From: Syntrophaceae bacterium
Lineage (GTDB): Bacteria; Desulfobacterota; SM23-61
DNA: 5,545 nucleotides
Direction of reading: 5' to 3'
Assembly: GCA_003154025.1 (NCBI GenBank)
Contig: PMCE01000112.1
Coordinates: 2,221-7,765, forward strand
Shown here: piece by piece, positions 1 through 4,391 of the stretch
How the letters are laid out: every line of letters starts with the position of its first letter
Numbering within the stretch: position 1 is the first letter of the stretch
Notes under the pieces: model-generated
The model's input: the letters and a program-made list of their open reading frames with translations, nothing else
Databases searched by the model: none
What the model was told of the DNA's origin: nothing
Program-made: the position numbers and the translations under genes

Positions 1-1
1 C

Positions 2-487
2 CTCTTCTTCCACGACACCCCCGGCTTCCTGGTGGGCAAAGAGGCCGAGCGCCGACGGGTGGGAGCCCGGGTGATGAACTACATGAACGTCCTGGGGCAG
101 ATGACTGTTCCCCGGATCGCGGTCATCGTGCGCAAATCATACGGAATGGCCTTCTGGAACCTGGGGGGGTCGGGCTGCGCCACGGACTTTCTGGTCGCCT
201 GGCCTACGGCGGAGATGAGCTTCGTGGACCCGGAGATCGCTGCCAACGTGGTCTTTGCCGGCAAGATCCAGGAATCTCCGGAACTGGCCGCGCAGAAGGA
301 GAAGTTCATCCAGCAGATGATCGAAGACAGCCGTCCCTACCCCGCGGCCGCCATGCATTACCTCCATGACGTGATCGACCCGCGGGAGACCCGCGACTAC
401 ATTATCCGCGCCCTGGAGATCAGCCAGGACCGGCGCACCGGCGGGGTCGGCGATCACCGGCTGGCGAACTGGCCGACCAAATTCTAA
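2..487 (+). CDS. Acyl-CoA carboxylase carboxyltransferase (beta) subunit, C-terminal part
   Basis: This is the 3' end of a gene that begins before the window; 161 residues are visible in an open frame from base 2. They match the second half of the biotin-dependent carboxyltransferase (crotonase-fold) family, which moves CO2 from carboxybiotin to an acyl-CoA. Visible landmarks are DTPGFLVG (visible residues 5-12), RKSYG (44-48), WPTAEMSFVDPE (67-78), and the family-typical tail HDVIDPRETR (122-131). Family members are usually about 500-550 residues, so roughly two thirds is missing. The exact acyl-CoA is unknown: propionyl-, methylcrotonyl- or another acyl-CoA carboxylase, or a sodium-pump decarboxylase alpha subunit, are all possible. 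The residue after the YGxAF segment is Trp (visible residue 52), where propionyl-CoA carboxylases commonly have Asp. The stop is followed directly by a heptamer inverted array, then the epoxide hydrolase gene 80 bases downstream. Confidence 0.9.
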   Translation, partial: LFFHDTPGFLVGKEAERRRVGARVMNYMNVLGQMTVPRIAVIVRKSYGMAFWNLGGSGCATDFLVAWPTAEMSFVDPEIAANVVFAGKIQESPELAAQKEKFIQQMIEDSRPYPAAAMHYLHDVIDPRETRDYIIRALEISQDRRTGGVGDHRLANWPTKF

Positions 488-560
488 GTTTCGGGTTTCA
501 AGTTTCGGGTTTCGGGTTTTTCTAACTTGAAACTTGAAACCCGAAACTCGAAACTGGAAA
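488..560. repeat. Head-to-head heptamer array forming a long hairpin
   Basis: Five 7-nt units of the type GTTTCGG/GTTTCAA run from 488 to 522, the last degenerate. Five complementary-type units (AACTTGA, AACCCGA, AACTCGA, AACTGGA) follow from 524 to 558. As a result, 488-506 and 529-547 are perfect reverse complements over 19 bp. The pair a487/t548 extends this to 20 bp, with a loop of 22 nt. The stem starts at the stop codon of the carboxyltransferase. It could act as a processing or termination structure, although there is no T-tract after it. The array also overlaps the weak GGAAA ribosome binding site of the next gene. Confidence 0.85.
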
Positions 561-567
561 TTTTGTT

Positions 568-1569
568 ATGGAAAATATCACCCATCGTTTCATCGAAACC
601 AACGGCATCCGCATGCGCATCGCGGAGAGGGGAGAGGGACCCCTGGTGGTCTTCTGCCACGGGTTCCCCGAGCTCTGGTACTCCTGGCGGTATCAGATGG
701 TGGCCCTGTCCAAAGCAGGCTTCCACGCCGTGGCTCCGGATCAGCGCGGCTACGGCCAGACCGACCGGCCGGCCCAGATAGAGGCCTACGATATTTTTCA
801 GCTGACCGGCGACATCGTGGGTCTGGTGAATGCCCTGGGAGAAGACCGGGCCATCATCGTCGGCCATGACTGGGGCTCGGTGGTCGCATATCATTGCGCC
901 CTCTTCCGCCCGGACCTCTTTCACGCCGTGGCTCTTCTCAGCGTTCCCTTCCTGCCCCAGGTGGGCGGGAACCTCCCGCCCACGGAAATCATGAAAAAGA
1001 TCTACGGGCCGGATGTCTTCTATCAGGTCTATTTCCAGGATCCGGGCAAGGCGGAAGCGGAGATGGAAGCCGATATGCGTCATACCTTTCTTGGCACGCT
1101 GTACTCCCTTTCGGGCAGCGCCCCTCCGGAAAAGCGCTGGCGGTACGTTTACCGCCGATCCGAAAAGCTTCTCGACACCTATTTCTTGCCCGAAAGGATG
1201 CCCGGATGGTTAGCCGAGAAGGACCTCCAATATTTTGTCCATGAGTTCCAGCAGACCGGCTTCCGCGGGGGGCTCAACTGGTACCGGAACATCGACCGGA
1301 ATTGGAAATCGACCCCTTTCCTGGCAGGAGCAACACTCAGGCAGCCGACCTTTTTCATCGCCGGAGAGGTTGATCCGGTTCTCAAGATGTACCGCAAGCC
1401 GGTGGAATCTCTGGAAAGGAACGTTCCCAACCTGAAAGGGAAATTCATCCTCCCGGGCGCCGGGCACTGGGTCAATCAGGAGCGTCCGGGAGAAGTCAAT
1501 CAGCTTCTTATCCCCTTCCTGAAATCCTTCTCCCCCCCTCCCTCTTCCTCGACCCCCGAGATCGCCTGA
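568..1569 (+). CDS. Epoxide hydrolase, alpha/beta-hydrolase fold (soluble EH type)
   Basis: The 333-residue protein aligns by eye with the C-terminal catalytic domain of mammalian soluble epoxide hydrolase; the N-terminal phosphatase domain is absent. Visible catalytic features are the oxyanion-hole HGFPE (31-35), the nucleophile motif GHDWG with Asp101, the cap-domain tyrosine in YFQDPG (Tyr155), the second tyrosine in RGGLNWYRN (Tyr239), the acid in GEVDPV (Asp269) and the base in GAGHW (His300). Both epoxide-activating tyrosines are present, which argues for an epoxide hydrolase over a haloalkane or fluoroacetate dehalogenase. It should be cytoplasmic, as no signal peptide is seen. The product would be a vicinal diol. 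ATG 568 is preferred because the HRFIETNGIRMR start is typical of the family, but the ribosome binding site is weak (GGAAA, 556-560). The C-terminus ends in a Pro/Ser-rich tail (about 321-331) with no clear family match. Confidence 0.93.
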   Translation: MENITHRFIETNGIRMRIAERGEGPLVVFCHGFPELWYSWRYQMVALSKAGFHAVAPDQRGYGQTDRPAQIEAYDIFQLTGDIVGLVNALGEDRAIIVGHDWGSVVAYHCALFRPDLFHAVALLSVPFLPQVGGNLPPTEIMKKIYGPDVFYQVYFQDPGKAEAEMEADMRHTFLGTLYSLSGSAPPEKRWRYVYRRSEKLLDTYFLPERMPGWLAEKDLQYFVHEFQQTGFRGGLNWYRNIDRNWKSTPFLAGATLRQPTFFIAGEVDPVLKMYRKPVESLERNVPNLKGKFILPGAGHWVNQERPGEVNQLLIPFLKSFSPPPSSSTPEIA

Positions 1570-1616
1570 AAGGGAGAACGGCGGGAAGGGATTTTGGGCT
1601 TATTACTTTTTCCCTT

Positions 1617-1680
1617 TTGCGCTCTGCTTTTTTGCTTAATTATTTTTTCACGATGCGCTATGCTCTCTGCACTATGCGCT
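1617..1680. repeat. Degenerate heptamer tandem array (ATGCKCT type)
   Basis: Four contiguous 7-nt units start at 1653, 1660, 1667 and 1674. Units one and four are ATGCGCT, unit two is ATGCTCT and unit three is CTGCACT. A more decayed set (TTGCGCT at 1617, CTGCTTT at 1624, TTTGCTT at 1631) lies just upstream in a T-rich stretch and is probably related. The array ends 12 bases before the strong ribosome binding site of the first SDR gene. The 36 bases after the hydrolase stop show nothing recognisable. Confidence 0.65.
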
Positions 1681-1705
1681 TCAACTAATCACAGGAGGTG
1701 TCCCC

Positions 1706-2458
1706 ATGGATTTTTCTCTGAAAGGCAAAGTTGCTCTCATCACCGGAGCGAGCCGCGGGATCGGAGAGGCGGTCGCCATCGGGCTGGCGCAAGCCGGCGC
1801 GGACCTGGCCATCGCCAGCCGGAAACTCCCCGATCTGGAGAGGGTGGCCGCGGAGGTCGCCAAAACCGGAAGAAAGTGCCTGCCCGTAGCGGCGCATGTG
1901 GGCCGGATGGAAGAGATCAGCAGTCTCGTCAAGAAAGTCGTGGATCAATTCGGGAAGGTCGACATCCTGGTGAACAACGCCGCCACCAACCCAACCATGG
2001 CGCAGGCTTTGGACGTGGACGAGCGCGGATGGGACGCCATCATGAACCTGAACCTCAAAGGCCTCTTCTTCCTGAGCCAGGCCGTGGCCCGGGTGATGAA
2101 GGAAAAGGGGGGTGGCAAAATCATCAACGTCTCCTCCATCGCCGGGATCAGTCCCGACATGCTCCCCATCTATTCCATCAGCAAAGCAGCCGTGATCATG
2201 GCCACCAAGGTCATGGCCATGCAGTGGGCCCAGTACAAAATCCGGGCGAACTGCGTCGCCCCCGGGCTCACCAAGACCAAGTTCAGCGAGGCCCTCTGGA
2301 ACAACCCGGATATCCTCAAACATGCCATGGCCCTAACACCCATGGGCCGGGTTGGTGACCCGGAGGAAATGGTCGGGGCTATTCTTTACCTCGCTTCGGA
2401 CGCGTCCAGTTACGTAACCGGCCAAGTCATCGCCATCGACGGCGGCAAAACCATATAG
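1706..2458 (+). CDS. Short-chain dehydrogenase/reductase (FabG-like), first copy
   Basis: A complete 250-residue classical SDR with a Rossmann fold that uses NAD(P)H. Visible motifs are the cofactor motif TGASRGIG (13-20), the end of strand beta-2 ASRK (37-40), NNAA (90-93), the structural/catalytic Asn116 in NLKG, Ser144 in NVSS, and the YSISK active site with Tyr156 and Lys160. Arg/Lys after strand beta-2, with no acidic residue there, fits NADP(H) preference. The C-terminal TGQVIAIDGG (238-247) is typical of FabG-like SDRs. The start is fixed by AGGAGGTG at 1693-1700, five bases before the ATG. The family covers 3-oxoacyl-ACP/CoA reductases and many alcohol dehydrogenases, so the substrate is unknown. 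Context with a carboxylase and an epoxide hydrolase favours catabolism over fatty acid synthesis. The Ser-to-Tyr spacing is 12 residues, one fewer than in its neighbour. Confidence 0.93.
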   Translation: MDFSLKGKVALITGASRGIGEAVAIGLAQAGADLAIASRKLPDLERVAAEVAKTGRKCLPVAAHVGRMEEISSLVKKVVDQFGKVDILVNNAATNPTMAQALDVDERGWDAIMNLNLKGLFFLSQAVARVMKEKGGGKIINVSSIAGISPDMLPIYSISKAAVIMATKVMAMQWAQYKIRANCVAPGLTKTKFSEALWNNPDILKHAMALTPMGRVGDPEEMVGAILYLASDASSYVTGQVIAIDGGKTI

Positions 2459-2524
2459 CCGCCAGCCCCTGGCTGCAAGAGTCCCGCTCTCCGCGAGCCC
2501 GCACGGGCCAGCCGGATAGGGGCA

Positions 2525-2549
2525 AAATCTGAAATCTGAAATCTGAAAT
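2525..2549. repeat. Heptamer tandem array (AAATCTG)
   Basis: Three exact AAATCTG units start at 2525, 2532 and 2539, followed by a partial AAAT at 2546. In the register GAAATCT this shares the GAAAY core with the GAAACTT/GAAACTC units of the array at 488-560. It ends only four bases before the AGGAGGAGG ribosome binding site of the second SDR. The GC-rich 2459-2520 segment before it has short potential stems (GCCAG 2461-2465 with CTGGC 2469-2473; GCCC 2497-2500 with GGGC 2505-2508) but no T-tract. Confidence 0.85.
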
Positions 2550-2570
2550 GGACAGGAGGAGGTTTCCACT

Positions 2571-3380
2571 ATGTTCGAACTCTCCAGGTTTTCCTTGAAT
2601 GGCAAATTCGCCGTCGTGACCGGTGGCGGCCGGGGGATCGGAAAGGCCGTAGCCCAGGGTTTTGCCAAGGCGGGGGCCAAAGTCGCCATCACCAGCCGCA
2701 AGATAAACGAACTTGAGGCCACGGCCGCGGAGATGAAAGCCTTCGGCGGCGAGGCGCTCCCCGTCCAGGCTCACCTGGCCAAGATGGAGGAGATCAACCG
2801 GATGGTCGACACCGTGATGGCCAAGTTCGGCCGAATCGACATTCTGGTGAACAACGCCGGGGCCAGTCCCGCCACGGCCTCTGTGCTGGACTCCGACGAA
2901 CGCCTCTGGGAAACCATCATTAACCTGAACCTCAAAGGGCTCTACTTTACCAGCCAGGCGGTCGCCCGGGTCATGAAGAAGCAGGGGGGCGGCAGAATCA
3001 TCAATATCGCCTCCATCGACGGCTTCAAGCCGGAACCCGGCGTCAGTGTTTACAGCATTTCCAAGGCCGGGGTAAGAATGGTGACCCAGGCATTCGCCGC
3101 CGAGCTGGCCCCCTTTAACATCCGGGTGAATACCATCGCCCCCGGGCCCATCAGCACCAAGATGCTGGACTCCCACTGGTTCAACCTTCCTCCCGCGGAG
3201 GCCAAAAAGGCGAAGGAAGACCTTGGGAAATTAACCCCCATCGGACGAGTCGGAGAACCCGATGAAATCGCCGGCGCGGCGATCTACCTCGCTTCCGATG
3301 CTTCCAGTTATACGACCGGGACCGAGATCGTCGTCGATGGCGGCATCCTGCAGGGATTTAGCGTCCCGGGGGTCCAGTAA
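2571..3380 (+). CDS. Short-chain dehydrogenase/reductase (FabG-like), second copy
   Basis: A complete 269-residue classical SDR, clearly paralogous to the upstream SDR; roughly half the aligned residues are identical by eye. Motifs are TGGGRGIG (17-24), TSRK (41-44, suggesting NADP(H)), NNAG (94-97), Asn120 in NLKG, Ser148 in NIAS, and YSISK with Tyr161 and Lys165. The end of the fold is TGTEIVVDGG (249-258). It differs from its neighbour in having a longer substrate-loop region (about residues 195-222, with a Lys/Glu-rich helix PPAEAKKAKEDLG) and an extra C-terminal tail after DGG, so the two likely take different substrates or act on successive steps. The start is fixed by AGGAGGAGG at 2554-2562, eight bases before the ATG. 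The substrate is unknown; a ketoreductase or secondary alcohol dehydrogenase role is the safest statement. Confidence 0.93.
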   Translation: MFELSRFSLNGKFAVVTGGGRGIGKAVAQGFAKAGAKVAITSRKINELEATAAEMKAFGGEALPVQAHLAKMEEINRMVDTVMAKFGRIDILVNNAGASPATASVLDSDERLWETIINLNLKGLYFTSQAVARVMKKQGGGRIINIASIDGFKPEPGVSVYSISKAGVRMVTQAFAAELAPFNIRVNTIAPGPISTKMLDSHWFNLPPAEAKKAKEDLGKLTPIGRVGEPDEIAGAAIYLASDASSYTTGTEIVVDGGILQGFSVPGVQ

Positions 3381-3387
3381 AAACAGA

Positions 3388-3408
3388 AAAGCATAGAGCC
3401 TGGAGCAG
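3388..3408. repeat. Weak degenerate heptamer array after the second SDR
   Basis: Three units in one register, AAAGCAT (3388), AGAGCCT (3395) and GGAGCAG (3402), fit a pattern NRAGCNN. They resemble the reverse complement of the 1653-1680 units (AGCGCAT, AGAGCAT). The array is followed immediately by AAGGAGG, the same array-then-ribosome-binding-site layout seen before both SDR genes. It is the weakest of the four arrays and could be chance. Confidence 0.4.
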
Positions 3409-3415
3409 AAGGAGG
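3409..3415 (+). promoter_or_regulatory. Orphan Shine-Dalgarno sequence with no start codon
   Basis: AAGGAGG is a strong ribosome binding site, but the following bases (AACGTAAATAAC) contain no ATG, GTG or TTG at usable spacing, and TAA occurs at once. This suggests that a further gene once began here and was lost, or that the match is fortuitous in purine-rich DNA. Confidence 0.4.
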
Positions 3416-3466
3416 AACGTAAATAACTCCTCTCATTCCTTTGCAGCCGCGGAAAAATTCAAATGG

Positions 3467-3517
3467 GGGAGGAAGAGGTCTCTCCTGTTGTCCAGGAGCC
3501 GAGCTCTCCCAATTTTT
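3467..3517 (+). terminator. Possible Rho-independent terminator of the cluster
   Basis: An outer stem GGGAG (3467-3471) with CTCCC (3506-3510) encloses a perfect inner hairpin CTCCTG (3482-3487) with CAGGAG (3493-3498) and a 5-nt loop. The sequence AATTTTT (3511-3517) follows at once. The position, about 90-140 bases after the last SDR stop, suits the end of the transcript. The two stems are not continuous, so the predicted stability is uncertain. Confidence 0.4.
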
Positions 3518-3872
3518 CCAACGCTTATTTTTTTCGCAGCTTCTTTTTTATACAGGATGGAAGGGGGATTCTCTCCCGGGGCGGAATTTCTGGACGAGAA
3601 CCCGCAGGCCCCCTCCCCTTCCCCGAAGGCCGGAAGAAAGCACCTTCCGTCCCCGCAAGCAAAATCTGCAAAACGCAAGGAGAGGCTTGCTGTCCCCTGC
3701 TGCGGCGCCCGCCGCGGTACCTCATTGGAAGGGCCCTGGAAAATGGCACAGTTACCACCGGATGGAATTCTTCATGGCATCCAGGATGGAAGCGCGAAAG
3801 ATCTGCACGGCGCCCGGTCTCGGGCTACAGGCAAGCAAAACCCCTTCATCGCACCAGCGGCACAGCGTGCTA

Positions 3873-4013
3873 CGGGAAGCTATTTTTTAAAAAAATCCCG
3901 CCAAAATTTTCCCTTTAAAGGGCAGAGCACTGAGGCCCTGCCCCCACGAAGGCAGAAACCTGAAGAAGAAAGACCGGAAAGAGGCCGGCCAGCCTGCCTC
4001 TTCTGCCTTCGTG
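3873..4013. repeat. Dense block of palindromes and inverted repeats
   Basis: In order, the block contains: CGGGA (3873-3877) and TCCCG (3896-3900) flanking the palindrome TTTTTTAAAAAA (3883-3894); AAAATTTT (3903-3910); CCCTTTAAAGGG (3911-3922), directly abutting; a hairpin GGGCAG (3920-3925) with CTGCCC (3938-3943); and a perfect 13-bp inverted repeat CACGAAGGCAGAA (3945-3957) with its complement at 4001-4013. Inside the last, GAGGC (3981-3985) pairs with GCCTC (3996-4000), stacking next to the outer stem. The self-complementary sequence GGCCGGCC lies at 3983-3990. No flanking target duplication or transposase is seen. It could be a structured RNA, a protein-binding region or a small non-autonomous repeat. 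Confidence 0.6.
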
Positions 4014-4211
4014 ATCCATCTTCCCATCACTTCTCATCCCCCCAGCCCATCCGTCCTCTCGAGTGTCCCGGGATCCTTTGCACAGGTATACAGGTTCTCC
4101 TTTTCCAATCCGGTTTTCTCCCCGATTATTGCCTAAAACAGTCTTCAGGCCATCACGGTCATCCGGCGTGAATCTCCCTGAATTTTTTCGCCCTTCCAAG
4201 ACAGAAAAAGT

Positions 4212-4241
4212 TTGACAAAAATATTTATTTGTTGTTATCTA
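4212..4241 (+). promoter_or_regulatory. Sigma-70-type promoter of the HTH-PilZ regulator
   Basis: A perfect -35 box TTGACA (4212-4217) is followed after 18 bases by TATCTA (4236-4241), preceded by TG at 4233-4234, giving an extended -10 layout (TGnTATCTA). The -10 hexamer itself is only a 3/6 match. The spacer is AT-rich and holds a 5-bp dyad, ACAAA (4215-4219) and TTTGT (4228-4232), a possible operator. Transcription would start near 4248, leaving a leader of about 140 nt. Confidence 0.55.
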
Positions 4242-4269
4242 AGAATAGGAGAAACAAAAGGAGCGTAGG

Positions 4270-4355
4270 CCCCAGGGGAAAGGCTTTCTTGCCTTTGGGA
4301 GGGTCCTCCTGGGGGGGTCTGGAGAAAAATGAAGGGGAGACCGATTCTATCTCCC
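4270..4355 (+). promoter_or_regulatory. Structured 5' leader of the regulator mRNA
   Basis: Three stems can be drawn by hand. CCCCAGG (4270-4276) pairs with CCTGGGG (4308-4314). Inside it, AAAGGC (4279-4284) pairs with GCCTTT (4291-4296) around a 6-nt loop. Downstream, GGGAGA (4335-4340) pairs with TCTCCC (4350-4355), extendable by a G-U pair. I do not recognise a known riboswitch; the conserved cores of the cyclic-di-GMP classes are not visible. The third stem lies inside the candidate leader peptide frame. Confidence 0.4.
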
Positions 4356-4391
4356 TGGATTTCCTCTCTCCTTCTAAGGAAAAGGTTATGA
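4329..4391 (+). CDS. Candidate 20-codon leader peptide overlapping the regulator start
   Basis: A small frame starts at ATG 4329 with GGAG at 4321-4324, four bases before it. It runs 20 codons and stops at TGA 4389-4391, so its stop overlaps the downstream ATG (4388) as ATGA, the usual layout for translational coupling. The peptide begins MKGRPILSPW and ends with a leucine cluster followed by basic residues (LLLRKRL). It uses several codons that are often rare (CTA twice, AGG twice, AGA, TTA). No homology is recognised. It may be a regulatory leader peptide whose translation controls access to the regulator start. It may equally be a chance frame, since the regulator has its own AAGGA site inside it. 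Confidence 0.35.
   Translation: MKGRPILSPWISSLLLRKRL

Larger units (their letters stand above)
3381..4211. other. Long stretch without a supportable gene
   Basis: About 830 bases separate the second SDR from the regulator promoter. Open frames exist in several overlapping frames on both strands (the longest on + is 3488-4171), but none has a recognisable domain or a convincing ribosome binding site, and the translations are Pro/Ser/Arg-rich and mutually overlapping. An 11-bp direct repeat (CAGGATGGAAG) occurs at 3553-3563 and 3782-3792. The specific structures I can see are listed separately: a heptamer array, an orphan Shine-Dalgarno, a possible terminator and a palindrome block. The segment may be decayed coding sequence or intergenic sequence. 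Confidence 0.6.

Noticed and set aside
488..560. CRISPR array
   Set aside because: The units are contiguous 7-mers without unique spacers, and the two halves are inverted; this is not CRISPR architecture.
484..1083. Minus-strand frame of 199 codons beginning inside the hydrolase and ending in the heptamer array
   Set aside because: It lies antisense to the well-supported epoxide hydrolase, and its end encodes repetitive residues produced only by reading the heptamer array. This is a typical spurious call.
1617..1645. Possible promoter TTGCGC with a T-rich -10 region before the first SDR
   Set aside because: The -10 candidate (TTATTT) is poor and the match sits in a T-rich decayed heptamer region; it is not distinguishable from chance.
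1594..2358. Plus-strand 254-codon frame overlapping the first SDR
   Set aside because: It is an out-of-frame reading of the SDR with Arg/Gly/His-rich low-quality translation and no family match.
1685..3176. Long minus-strand frames opposite both SDR genes
   Set aside because: These are antisense shadows of GC-rich coding sequence; the sense frames have complete SDR motifs and strong ribosome binding sites.
3945..4013. 13-bp inverted repeat as the ends of an insertion sequence or MITE
   Set aside because: Only 43 bases lie between the arms, there is no transposase, and no target-site duplication flanks it. It is kept only as an inverted repeat.
3488..4171. Plus-strand frame of 227 codons in the gene-free stretch
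   Set aside because: It has no recognisable domain or good ribosome binding site, the composition is Pro/Ser/Arg-rich, and it overlaps other open frames of similar quality in the other plus-strand frames and on the minus strand.
4229..4387. N-terminal extension of the regulator from TTG 4229
   Set aside because: The start would lie inside the promoter between the -35 and -10 boxes, has no ribosome binding site, and the added residues do not resemble a domain; ATG 4388 has AAGGA at good spacing.
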